NCBI RefSeq assembly: GCF_022747945.1
Contig: NZ_JALDST010000001.1
Coordinates: 1,798,001 to 1,862,000 of the forward strand
Origin: Micromonospora sp. R77
GTDB lineage: Bacteria > Actinomycetota > Actinomycetes > Mycobacteriales > Micromonosporaceae
Reading direction: 5' to 3'
DNA: 64,000 nucleotides
The position numbers and the translations under genes are program-made. Shown piece by piece: positions 51,932-60,447 of the stretch (its first letter is position 1; each line of letters starts with the position of its first letter). Under the pieces are notes generated by a model. That model was not told where the DNA came from, searched no databases, and saw nothing but the letters and a program-made list of their open reading frames with translations.

Positions 51932-52060
51932 GACTCCTATCCGGATCGGCCGATCGAGATCGTGGGCGTGCGTCCGGCAGACGGCTGAAAGGTCTTCCAC
52001 GTCTACGCCCGCTGCGACGGCTGGGCGTTCGACCATACGGGCTGGAACCCGCCTCGTCTA
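51932..52060 (+). pseudogene. Gene fragment with an in-frame TGA
   Basis: One frame reads DSYPDRPIEIVGVRPADG, then TGA (51986-51988), then KVFHVYARCDGWAFDHTGWN. Both halves look like real protein and fit together best with tryptophan at the stop. No good start lies upstream. I take it as a decayed fragment in a region of small broken genes. Confidence 0.4.
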
Positions 52061-52070
52061 TGTTCGCCCG

Positions 52071-52184
52071 GTGGAATACGGAACCTTCGCTCCGCTGGGC
52101 CTGGCGGTGTGCGCGGGATGCAACTGTCTCTTCCTCCTCGCCGTCGTTGGGCTCCTTGCGGCCTGGTGGAAGCCGAAGGACTGA
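52071..52184 (+). CDS. Single-helix membrane peptide, 37 residues
   Basis: VEYGTFAPLGLAVCAGCNCL continues FLLAVVGLLAAWWKPKD: one membrane helix, three cysteines and a WW-K-K-D end similar in style to the 51800 peptide. GTG 52071 lies 6 nt after TATGTT (52059-52064), again leaderless-type. Function is unknown. Confidence 0.55.
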   Translation: MEYGTFAPLGLAVCAGCNCLFLLAVVGLLAAWWKPKD

Positions 52185-52699
52185 AGCGCGACGTGTTACC
52201 TGGTGGTGCGGGTGGTCGACTCTCACTAGCGTGCTCGACGTGGCCGAGGGACTTCCGCAGATGATCGTCAGGCAATGCCGATAACAGGACGTCGCCGTCC
52301 TGGAGCCGCCGCGCGGTATCTCCGGCTCGGGTATCGGGATACGGGCTGCCGCTACCTGGACCGCTACCGGTATATGGACGATCACGGCATCCGTCACGAG
52401 GTTGCGGACCCATGTCGGTTCCTCATCAAGGCGGGTGTCGGTGGGACGGCTCGGCGTCACGCCTCGCCTCATGGTCAGCCCGACCGGTAGACGCGCGCCG
52501 ATGGCCACTGGCCCACGACGGTCAGGACCGTTGGAGCAGCAGGGATGGGCTCTTCGGACAGGACTGACGCGGCCGGGCCGTTTCCACCCGCACCCGACCG
52601 TCCACTGTGGCTACGATCTGCCGCGCATGCGATGCGATTGACGCATCCGGCCGGGCGTCGGGTTCACGCCGGCCACCATTTTCCACCGAGGGGGACCAC
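52185..52699. other. 515-nt stretch without a convincing gene
   Basis: A 14-codon frame (GTG 52240 to TAA 52284) has TAGCGT exactly 7 nt before its start, so a leaderless mini-ORF or the stub of a lost gene is possible. The remaining frames (for example 52275-52490) have poor codon bias. The last 40 nt before 52700 contain a hairpin (GGCCGGGCGT with ACGCCGGCC) and the ribosome site of the next gene. Confidence 0.4.
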
Positions 52700-53155
52700 T
52701 TGAAGAAGAAGCTGACGGGGATCGTCTCCGCGCTGGCCGTCGCGGTCGGCGGATCGCTGGCCGCCGCCGCCCCGGCGCAGGCCGCCACCCCGGCCGTCAT
52801 GATCACGAAGGTCTACTACAACTCGCCGGGCAGCGACACCGGGTCGAACACCAGCCTGAACGCCGAGTACGTGCAGCTGACCAACAAGCGCAGCACCAGC
52901 GTCAACCTCAAGTACTGGACCGTGCGCGACAAGTCCAGCCACGTCTTCACGTTCACCACCAACTGGTACCTCAAGGCCGGTGCCAGCGTCGTGATCCACA
53001 CCGGCAAGGGCACCAACACCAGCAGCAACCTCTATTGGGGCCAGTCCGCCTACATCTGGAACAACACCGGCGACGCCGCCTACCTGCGCAACTCCGCCGG
53101 CACGGGGATCGACTCCTGCTCCTGGGGCAGCAGCGGCAGCTACACGAACTGCTGA
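52700..53155 (+). CDS. Secreted lamin-tail-domain protein
   Basis: A 151-residue exported protein. The signal peptide (about 1-30) ends AAPAQA. The mature part is a lamin tail domain: AEYVQLTNKRSTSVNLKYW, VRDKSSHVFTF, GASVVIHTGKGTN and NTGDAAYLRNSAG, ending with two cysteines. Secreted LTD proteins often accompany nucleases or cell-surface functions. TTG 52700 is chosen since AGGGGGA lies 5 nt before it and LKKKLTGIV is a proper signal start. Confidence 0.85.
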   Translation: MKKKLTGIVSALAVAVGGSLAAAAPAQAATPAVMITKVYYNSPGSDTGSNTSLNAEYVQLTNKRSTSVNLKYWTVRDKSSHVFTFTTNWYLKAGASVVIHTGKGTNTSSNLYWGQSAYIWNNTGDAAYLRNSAGTGIDSCSWGSSGSYTNC

Positions 53156-53215
53156 GCCTCGTCCGCCCGCAGCGCCCGGCCCGGTGGCGGCATTTCTGCC
53201 CACAGAACATGAGCA

Positions 53216-53245
53216 TTGACTCTTGGGAATCTGCGAATGTAGAGT
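53216..53245 (+). promoter_or_regulatory. Promoter of the first small secreted paralog
   Basis: TTGACT (53216-53221), an 18-nt spacer and TAGAGT (53240-53245) are close to a housekeeping promoter. A hairpin (CACTGCC 53265-53271, GGCAGTG 53277-53283) lies in the leader just before the ribosome site. Confidence 0.65.
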
Positions 53246-53302
53246 CTTGGCAACGCAGAGCTTCCACTGCCTTACCGGCAGTGATCTGACACGGGGAGAC
53301 AA

Positions 53303-53653
53303 ATGAAGAAGACGCTGATCCGCGCCGCCACCGCTTCTGCGCTTGGCGTCGCCATTGGCCTCATCGCAATTCCGACCGCGGCACAAGCGGCGACGACCAA
53401 GTGCGGGTATGACGGTTACGACCGCGCGTGCGCCACCAACAACGACAACGGCACGTCATCCTACGAGGTGTGCGACAACGAGGATGACGGCCGGTCCGTG
53501 ACGGGCTTCTTCGTCATGTCCAACGGCAACCAGTACATCATCACCGACCTCTACGGTGGGGCATGCAAGACGGGAACGGCCACCATCAAGGTCCACTATT
53601 TCACCATGCAGGAGAACCTCGGCACCAAGATTCCCAACGTCTACATGTACTGA
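53303..53653 (+). CDS. Small secreted protein, paralog 1
   Basis: A 116-residue exported protein. The signal peptide ends AAQA and the mature part starts ATTKCGYDGYDRACATNN, with four cysteines. It ends with KIPNVYMY. ATG 53303 follows GGGGAGAC. It shares the opening TTKC-Y-GYDRAC and VCDN-(E/T) motifs with the next gene, so they are tandem duplicates. Fold and role are unknown; a small disulfide-stabilised beta protein is likely. Confidence 0.85.
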   Translation: MKKTLIRAATASALGVAIGLIAIPTAAQAATTKCGYDGYDRACATNNDNGTSSYEVCDNEDDGRSVTGFFVMSNGNQYIITDLYGGACKTGTATIKVHYFTMQENLGTKIPNVYMY

Positions 53654-53676
53654 GCACGCACATGCAATTTTAATGA

Positions 53677-53712
53677 GCAATCCCCTCGCTCCTTCATCGA
53701 GCGAGGGATTGC
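53677..53712 (+). terminator. Hairpin between the two secreted paralogs
   Basis: GCAATCCCCTCGCTC (53677-53691) pairs with GAGCGAGGGATTGC (53699-53712), one bulge, 24 nt after the first paralog. Confidence 0.7.
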
Positions 53713-53845
53713 CCATCGCCGGGCCATGTCCGATCCGGCACCAACCCTGGCGAAAACCTGCAAGCAGCGGGATCACATCGACTCAGCAGGGAGAACGTTG
53801 GCCCGGCGCATAGTCGCACATATGATCCTTTCATCTCTGTACATC

Positions 53846-53866
53846 GCATTGTGCATGACACAATGC
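53846..53866 (+). promoter_or_regulatory. Leader palindrome of the second secreted paralog
   Basis: GCATTGTG (53846-53853) and CACAATGC (53859-53866) flank CATGA, 18 nt before the start codon at 53885. It may be an operator or an RNA hairpin next to the GGGGGAG ribosome site. Confidence 0.5.
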
Positions 53867-53884
53867 CGTCAGACGGGGGAGACA

Positions 53885-54238
53885 ATGAAGAAACTGCTCA
53901 GCCGCACGGCAGGAGCTTCCGCGCTCGGCGTCGCCGTGGTGCTCGCCGGAATTCCGGGTGTGTCGGGTGTGGCGTACGCGGCGACGACCAAGTGCGCATA
54001 CAGCGGTTACGACCGGGCATGTGTCACCAACTACGCCAGCACTTCCACGGTGGAAGTCTGCGACAACACGAACAATGGTCGCAGCGCCTACGTCTGGGCC
54101 ACCCTCCCGACAGTGGGAATTGGGTTCAACGACACCTACGGCGGAAGCTGCACGACGAAGAACTACAGTGTTCTGGTCGAAGACTTCAAGGTCTGCGGCG
54201 ACTACACCAGCAACTGCAGCGGGCGGGTCTACATGTAG
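53885..54238 (+). CDS. Small secreted protein, paralog 2
   Basis: A 117-residue exported protein with a signal peptide ending GVAYA and a mature part starting ATTKCAYSGYDRACVTNY. It has six cysteines, two more than paralog 1 (SCTTKNY and VCGDYTSNCSGRVYM). ATG 53885 has GGGGGAGAC, nearly the same ribosome site as paralog 1. Duplication followed by divergence is clear. Function is unknown. Confidence 0.85.
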   Translation: MKKLLSRTAGASALGVAVVLAGIPGVSGVAYAATTKCAYSGYDRACVTNYASTSTVEVCDNTNNGRSAYVWATLPTVGIGFNDTYGGSCTTKNYSVLVEDFKVCGDYTSNCSGRVYM

Positions 54239-54256
54239 CGCGCACGCCAGTAAACA

Positions 54257-54296
54257 GTGAGCTCCAGCCCGATATGATGTTCGGGCTGGAGCTCAC
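54257..54296. terminator. Perfect 16-bp hairpin between convergent genes
   Basis: GTGAGCTCCAGCCCGA (54257-54272) and its exact complement (54281-54296) flank an 8-nt loop, between paralog 2 and ychF. It can end transcription from both sides. Confidence 0.8.
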
Positions 54297-54355
54297 CACA
54301 TAAAGGCGCCGCCCGTCCCGCCACGTCAAGCGGACCTCGCGACGACGGGCCGGGT

Positions 54356-55441
<1,086 letters not shown>

Positions 55442-55501
55442 GACGAGCCAGCTTACGCGCCTCCCGCCGACCACCCGGCAGCCGGCCGGGAAAAGGGGGT
55501 G

Positions 55502-56236
55502 TCAGGCGGTCAGCAACCGGGGCTCGATCCGGGTCTCCCGGACACTGCCGTCCTCGGCCCGGCTCACCTCGTACGCCGACACGCCCTCCCGGTCCGCGAC
55601 CGCCTCGACCAGCTCGGTCCCCCGGTAGACCAGGCCGACGCCGTCGTCGGTGCAGTGGCTGGTCGGCAGGGTGCCGTCGCCGACCAGCCGGTGCATCAGC
55701 GGGCGGCGCTGCTCCTCGCCGTCGTAGTGCACGCCGTTGCCGTAGGGCAGCCAACCCAGGCCGTCGGTGAAGCCGCGCAGGGTCGGGCCGTAGCTGTCGG
55801 TGGCCCCGCCGAGGTGCCAGCAGATCGAGCTGGCGGAGACGCCGGCGAGCACCACGCCGGCCTGCCAGCACTCGTGCAGGATCTCGTCCAGACCGTGCAC
55901 CCGCCACACCGCGCAGAGGTTCGCCACGCTGCCGCCGCCGACCCAGATGGCGTCCTGGGCGAGCAGGTGCGCCCGCACGTCGTCGACGTTGGGCATCGGG
56001 AACAGGGCCAGGTGGGACGCGCGGAACCGGGTGCCGGCGAACGCGCCGTGGAACGTGGCCAGCGCGGTCGGCTGGTCGCCGACGGCCTGGTTGAGGTAGC
56101 AGATCCGGGGCTCGTCGGCACCCGCCAGCTCGGCCATCAGGTCGAAGACCGGGCCGGGCTGCACGTCGTACGGGCCCCGGCGTCGGCTCGTGAAGCCCAT
56201 GCTGGTGGCGACGATGGTCGGCTCGCTGGCGGCCAT
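55502..56236 (-). CDS. Peptidase E-like protein (family S51)
   Basis: A 244-residue class I glutamine-amidotransferase-like hydrolase. The nucleophile elbow is AGVSASSICW (Ser134), preceded by AIWVGGGSVANLCAVWRVHG, as in peptidase E and cyanophycinase. It may cleave Asp-X dipeptides; the exact substrate is uncertain. ATG 56236 follows AGGGACC by 5 nt, and the protein begins TIVATSMGF. It is probably a single gene. Confidence 0.86.
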   Translation of the reverse strand: MAASEPTIVATSMGFTSRRRGPYDVQPGPVFDLMAELAGADEPRICYLNQAVGDQPTALATFHGAFAGTRFRASHLALFPMPNVDDVRAHLLAQDAIWVGGGSVANLCAVWRVHGLDEILHECWQAGVVLAGVSASSICWHLGGATDSYGPTLRGFTDGLGWLPYGNGVHYDGEEQRRPLMHRLVGDGTLPTSHCTDDGVGLVYRGTELVEAVADREGVSAYEVSRAEDGSVRETRIEPRLLTA

Positions 56237-56296
56237 GGTGGTCCCTTCGACGACTCGGTCACGATCATCCTGCGGCACGTCCGGCGGACCCGCCGG

Positions 56297-56812
56297 TCAG
56301 GTCCCCGCCTCGGCGGTGGCGAGCAGCGTACGCAGCAGGTCGGCCAGGCGGGCCTGGTCGTCGGGGGGCAGCGCGTCGAGGATCCGCCGCTGGACGGCCA
56401 GCCCGGCGTCGACGGACTCCTCGACCACCCGCCGGCCGGCGTCGGTGAGGACGATCCGCAGCCCCCGCCGGTCCGCCGGGTCGGGCGTACGCCGGACCAG
56501 GCCGGCCCGTTCCAGCCGGTCGAGCCGGCCGGTCATCCCGCCGGAGGTGAGCATCAGCCCGGCGGCGAGCGCCTTCGGCGGCAGCGCGTACGGCTCACCG
56601 GCGCGGCGCAGGGCGGCGAGCACGTCGAACTCGCCCCGGCTGATCCCCCACCCGGCGTACACCTTCTCCTGGCCGTCGCCGACCAGCCGGGCCAGCCGGT
56701 AGATCCGCCCGAAGACGGCCATCGGTTCGGGTCGCATGCCGGGCCGCTCCCGCCGCCACTGCGCGACGATGACGTCCACGTCGTCCGTTGCCACCCGGGG
56801 ATTGTGCCCCAC
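56297..56812 (-). CDS. MarR-family transcriptional regulator
   Basis: A 171-residue winged-helix protein: WGISRGEFDVLAALRRAGEP, LTSGGMTGRLDRLERAGLVR and the wing TPDPADRRGLRIVLTDAG. MarR proteins repress neighbouring genes and release on ligand binding. It is divergent from an EamA transporter 69 nt away, and a palindrome in the gap is the likely operator. GTG 56812 follows GGGAAG; ligand unknown. Confidence 0.9.
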   Translation of the reverse strand: MGHNPRVATDDVDVIVAQWRRERPGMRPEPMAVFGRIYRLARLVGDGQEKVYAGWGISRGEFDVLAALRRAGEPYALPPKALAAGLMLTSGGMTGRLDRLERAGLVRRTPDPADRRGLRIVLTDAGRRVVEESVDAGLAVQRRILDALPPDDQARLADLLRTLLATAEAGT

Positions 56813-56842
56813 CTCGCACTTCCCTTCTTCCCTTACCGGTGA

Positions 56843-56860
56843 TTAGCTTAGCCCTAAGCT
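56843..56860. promoter_or_regulatory. MarR-type operator
   Basis: TAGCTTAG-CC-CTAAGCTA is a perfect 18-bp palindrome between the MarR gene and the EamA transporter, overlapping likely -10 regions (TAAGCT leftward; TAGTGT just to the right). Confidence 0.7.
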
Positions 56861-56881
56861 ACTTAGTGTTGAGGTGAAGAG

Positions 56882-57871
56882 ATGGACCGACGCTGGCCGG
56901 ACGTCGCACTGACCGCCGCCGCCCCGGTGGCCTGGGGCAGCACCTACCTGGTCACCTCCGAGCTGCTGCCCCCGGGCCGGCCACTCTGGTCCGGCGTGCT
57001 CCGGGCCCTGCCCGCCGGGCTGCTGCTGCTCGCGCTGACCCGCCACCGGCCCCGGGGCGCCTGGTGGTGGCGGGCCGGCGCACTGGGCGCGCTCAACATC
57101 GGCGCCTTCTTCCCGCTGCTCTTCCTCGCCGCGTACCGGCTGCCGGGCGGCACCGCCGCCGTGCTCGGCGCCGTCCAGCCGCTGCTGGTCGCCGGCCTCA
57201 CCGTGGTCGCCCTGCACAGCCGGCCCGGCCGGCCCGCACTGCTCGCCGCGCTGGTCGCGCCGCTCGGCGTGACCCTGGTGGTGCTCCGGCCCGGTGCCGG
57301 CCTGGACCCGCTCGGCGTCGCGGCCGGCCTCACCGCCACCGCCGCGATGGCCGCCGGGCTGGTGCTCGCCCGACGCTGGGGGCGGCCCGCCGGGATCGGC
57401 ACCCTCGCCGTGACGAGCTGGCAACTCGTCGCCGGTGGCCTGCTCGTCGTGCCGCTGGCCGCCGCCGTCGAGGGACCGCCGCCCGCCCCGGACGGCCCGG
57501 CCTCGCTCGGGTACGCGTGGCTCGGCCTGGTCGGCACGGCGCTGGCGTACGCGCTGTGGTTCCGGGGCGCGGCCCGGCTGCCCGTCACCCAGGTGTCGGT
57601 GCTCGGCGCGCTCAGCCCGCTGACCGCCGCCGCGCTCGGCTGGCTGGTGCTGGGGCAGGCCCTCACCCCGATCCAGCTCGCCGGCTTCGCCGTGGCGGTC
57701 GGCGCGATGACGCTCGGGCAGCTCACCGGTCAGCCGGCCAGCAGCCGGCGCCCGTCCGGCCACTCGGACGCCGTCCCGTCCCCCCACTCGGGCAGCGCGC
57801 CGGGCGGCAGCTCCGCGGCGGCGGCCAGCGGCAGGGTGAACCGGTGCGCGGCGGCCGGGCCCGCCGCGTAG
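56882..57871 (+). CDS. EamA-family (DMT) transporter
   Basis: A 329-residue protein with ten membrane helices in two EamA repeats; the first starts AAAPVAWGSTYLVTSELLPP. These carriers export amino acids, drugs or metabolites. It is divergent from the MarR gene and probably controlled by it. The last 46 residues or so (SSRRPSGHSDAVPSPHSGSA onward) are hydrophilic and lie over the convergent gene by 142 nt, so they may be a recent extension caused by loss of a stop codon. Confidence 0.89.
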   Translation: MDRRWPDVALTAAAPVAWGSTYLVTSELLPPGRPLWSGVLRALPAGLLLLALTRHRPRGAWWWRAGALGALNIGAFFPLLFLAAYRLPGGTAAVLGAVQPLLVAGLTVVALHSRPGRPALLAALVAPLGVTLVVLRPGAGLDPLGVAAGLTATAAMAAGLVLARRWGRPAGIGTLAVTSWQLVAGGLLVVPLAAAVEGPPPAPDGPASLGYAWLGLVGTALAYALWFRGAARLPVTQVSVLGALSPLTAAALGWLVLGQALTPIQLAGFAVAVGAMTLGQLTGQPASSRRPSGHSDAVPSPHSGSAPGGSSAAAASGRVNRCAAAGPAA

Positions 57872-58197
57872 GACTGGTCGAGCATCCAGCGCACCTCGTC
57901 GGCCGTCCAGCCCAGCCCGCGCCGACCCGCGATCTGCCGGACCAGCCGCAGGCCGACCCGGGTGTCGTCGTCATAGAAACGCATGCACCAGTGGTGCGCC
58001 CACATGCCCAGCGCGCGCAGCCCCGGCCCGTCGAGCGAGCCGACCAGCCGACCGCAGGCGGTCTCGGGGAACGCCCGCACCGGGTCGTCGGCCCGGTCCC
58101 GCTCGATCGCGCCGTACGCCGCCGACGCCACCACCCGCATCCGGTCGTAGAAGCCCTGCACCACCGCCCGGTCGAGCCGAATCCGCCCCGACCGCAT
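57730..58197 (-). CDS. Hypothetical protein, helical
   Basis: A 155-residue soluble protein: RLDRAVVQGFYDRMRVVASAAYGAIERD, then LRALGMWAHHWCMRFYDDDT and GLGWTADEVRWMLDQSYAAG. Coding quality is good and ATG 58197 has GAGGTG 7 nt upstream. I recognise no family. The C-terminal third is antisense to the EamA tail. Confidence 0.7.
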   Translation of the reverse strand: MRSGRIRLDRAVVQGFYDRMRVVASAAYGAIERDRADDPVRAFPETACGRLVGSLDGPGLRALGMWAHHWCMRFYDDDTRVGLRLVRQIAGRRGLGWTADEVRWMLDQSYAAGPAAAHRFTLPLAAAAELPPGALPEWGDGTASEWPDGRRLLAG

Positions 58198-58372
58198 CAG
58201 CGGGCACCTCGCCCGGCCACGCTCGCCATCCTGCGCACCTTTTCTTGAGTTGGTGGCCGGACCGTACCGACCACGACCGACACTTCTTCACCTCCGACGA
58301 CCCGTTCGTCCGGTACGGCGAGGTCCGAATCCCGCCAGCCGAAGCCCCGACCAGCGAGGCAGGATCGGTGGC

Positions 58373-59893
58373 GTGGAATTGGACTTCGAACGGTGCTACC
58401 GGGCCGTGGACAGCCGTGACCAGCGCTTCGACGGCTGGTTCTACACCGGCGTGACCTCGACCGGGATCTACTGCCGGCCGTCCTGCCCGGCGATGACGCC
58501 GAAGCGGCAGAACGTCCGGTTCTTCCCGTCCGCCGCCGCCGCGCAGGGCGCCGGGCTGCGCGCCTGCCGCCGCTGCCGCCCCGACGCCGCCCCCGGTTCG
58601 CCGCAGTGGGACGTGCGGGCGGACCTGGTCGGCCGGGCCATGCGGCTGATCGCCGACGGGGTGGTCGACCGGGACGGCGTACCGGGGTTGGCCGCCCGGC
58701 TCGGCTACACCGAACGCCACCTGCACCGGATGCTCCGCGCCGAACTCGGGGCCGGGCCGCTCGCCCTGGCCCGGGCCCAGCGCGCGCAGACCGCCCGGAT
58801 CCTGATCGAGACCACCGGCCTGGGCCTCGCCGAGGTCGCGTTCGCCGCCGGGTTCGGCAGCGTCCGCCAGTTCAACGACACCGTCCGCGAGGTGTACGGG
58901 GCCACCCCGTCGCAGCTGCGGGTCAGCCGCGGCGGGCGGCCGGCGGTCGGCGGGGCGGGCACGATCACGCTGCGGCTGGCGTACCGGCCGCCGTTGCACA
59001 CGGCGGCGCTGCTGGACTTCCTGGCACTGCGCGCACTGCCCGGCGTGGAGGAGGTACACGACGGGACGTACCGCCGGGGGTTGCGGCTGCCGCACGGACC
59101 CGGCGAGGCGGCGCTGACCCCGGCCGACGGCCACGTCTCCGCCACCCTGCGACTGGCCGACATGCGCGACCTGGCACCCGCGGTGGCCCGCTGCCGCCGC
59201 CTCTTCGACCTCGACGCCGACCCCACCGCCATCGACGACACCCTCGCCCAGGACCCCGCCCTGGCCGCAGCGGTCCGCACCGACCCCGGAATCCGCCTCC
59301 CCCATGCCGTGGACGGCTTCGAAATGGCCCTCCGCGCCATCGCCACCCAACAGATCTCCCTGACCTCCGCCCGCACCACCCTCACCCGCCTCCTCACCGC
59401 CGCCGCCCACCCCCATCCCACCCACCCCGATGATCATGGGGTTGGCGGCGATGTGGATCTCCAAAACCACCGCCAAACCCATGATCACCGGGAGAACGGG
59501 GGGTGCGGTGGGGGGTTGCGGGGGTTTCTCAGTGCGGAGGAGGTGCTGGAACTGCCGGATGGGGCCTTCGGGATGCCTGCGGGGCGGCGGGAGGCGATTC
59601 GGGGGGTGGCGCGGGCCGTGGCCGGCGGGGAGCTGGATCTGGAGGGGGGCGGGGATCGGGAGGAGGCGGTGCGGCGGTTGACCGCGCTGCCGGGGATCGG
59701 GGCGTGGACCGCCGGCTACGTGGCCATGCGGGCGCTCGGCGACCCGGACGTCCTGCTCCCCACCGACCTCGCCGTCCGCCGGGGCGCCACCGCGCTCGGC
59801 CTGCCCGACGACCCGAAGACCCTTGACGCGTACGCCGACCGCTGGCGCCCCTGGCGGTCGTACGCGGTGATCCGACTCTGGAGAGCAGCATGA
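58373..59893 (+). CDS. Ada-AlkA fusion: methyl sensor/activator and 3-methyladenine glycosylase
   Basis: A 506-residue fusion. The N-terminal Ada domain has zinc cysteines 34, 38, 65 and 68 (YCRPSCPA, RACRRC). An AraC-type helix-turn-helix follows (about 80-175: LAARLGYTERHLHRML, EVAFAAGFGSVRQFN). The AlkA glycosylase domain ends with helix-hairpin-helix LTALPGIGAWTAGY and catalytic Asp in LPTDLAVRR. It senses methyl damage, activates repair and removes alkylated bases. GTG 58373 has CAGGAT 7 nt upstream. A palindromic repeat is inserted in frame near residues 353-372. The ogt gene overlaps its stop. Confidence 0.92.
   Translation: MELDFERCYRAVDSRDQRFDGWFYTGVTSTGIYCRPSCPAMTPKRQNVRFFPSAAAAQGAGLRACRRCRPDAAPGSPQWDVRADLVGRAMRLIADGVVDRDGVPGLAARLGYTERHLHRMLRAELGAGPLALARAQRAQTARILIETTGLGLAEVAFAAGFGSVRQFNDTVREVYGATPSQLRVSRGGRPAVGGAGTITLRLAYRPPLHTAALLDFLALRALPGVEEVHDGTYRRGLRLPHGPGEAALTPADGHVSATLRLADMRDLAPAVARCRRLFDLDADPTAIDDTLAQDPALAAAVRTDPGIRLPHAVDGFEMALRAIATQQISLTSARTTLTRLLTAAAHPHPTHPDDHGVGGDVDLQNHRQTHDHRENGGCGGGLRGFLSAEEVLELPDGAFGMPAGRREAIRGVARAVAGGELDLEGGGDREEAVRRLTALPGIGAWTAGYVAMRALGDPDVLLPTDLAVRRGATALGLPDDPKTLDAYADRWRPWRSYAVIRLWRAA
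59431..59487 (+). repeat. 55-nt palindromic repeat, copy E3, inside ada-alkA
   Basis: TGATCATGGGGTTGGCGG (59431-59448) and CCGCCAAACCCATGATCA (59470-59487) pair at 17 of 18 positions around a 21-nt loop. The core 59432-59486 is 55 nt. It encodes an odd His/Asp/Asn-rich stretch (DDHGVGGDVDLQNHRQTHDH). Base composition changes sharply here, from C-rich on the left to G-rich on the right. Confidence 0.75.
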
Positions 59894-60399
59894 CCACACT
59901 GGACAGCACCGTCGTCGCCACGCCCGTCGGGCCGCTGAGCATCCTCACCGGCCCCGACGGGGCGGTACGCGCGGCCGGCTTCACCGCCGACCCGGCGAGC
60001 CTGCTGCCGCTGACCCACCCGGGGCTGCGGGGTGACCTGCGGCACCGCACCGACCTCGGCCCGGTCACCGCCGCCGTCGCCGCCTACCTGGCCGGTGACC
60101 TGGCCGCGATCGACGTGGTGCCGGTGCAGCAGCACAGCGGCGGGACGTTCCTGCCGCACGCCTGGCAGGTGCTCCGCGAGGTGAAGCCCGGCCGGCCGGT
60201 GACGTACACCGGTTTCGCCGAACTGGCCGGACGGCCGGCGGCGGTACGCGCCGCCGCGGCGGCGTGTGCGCGGAACGCCGCCGCGCTCTTCGTGCCCTGC
60301 CACCGGGTGCTGCGCACCGACGGGACGCTCGGCGGCTACCGCTGGGGGCTGGACGTGAAGACGTGGCTGCTGCACCACGAGGCCCCGGGCGAACAGTGA
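59890..60399 (+). CDS. ogt: Methylated-DNA--protein-cysteine methyltransferase
   Basis: A 169-residue O6-alkylguanine-DNA alkyltransferase with active-site PCHRV (Cys137) and family segments SGGTFLPHAWQVLREV, VTYTGFAELAG and GGYRWGLDVKTWLL. It repairs O6-methylguanine by suicide methyl transfer to cysteine. ATG 59890 overlaps the ada-alkA stop as ATGA, so both repair proteins are made together, probably under Ada control. Confidence 0.94.
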   Translation: MTTLDSTVVATPVGPLSILTGPDGAVRAAGFTADPASLLPLTHPGLRGDLRHRTDLGPVTAAVAAYLAGDLAAIDVVPVQQHSGGTFLPHAWQVLREVKPGRPVTYTGFAELAGRPAAVRAAAAACARNAAALFVPCHRVLRTDGTLGGYRWGLDVKTWLLHHEAPGEQ

Positions 60400-60447
60400 C
60401 GGGAAGCCGACAGCGGCGTGTCGCCAATTTGCCGCTACCGTCGGGTA

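Noticed and set aside
51986..51988. Possible selenocysteine codon (TGA) in the 51932-52060 frame
   Set aside because: No SECIS-like hairpin directly follows, no start is present, and tryptophan fits the position; decay is simpler.
52275..52490. 71-codon plus-strand frame (MPITGRRRPGAAARYLRLGY...)
   Set aside because: Poor codon-position bias, no ribosome site or -10 at 6-8 nt, and no family resemblance.
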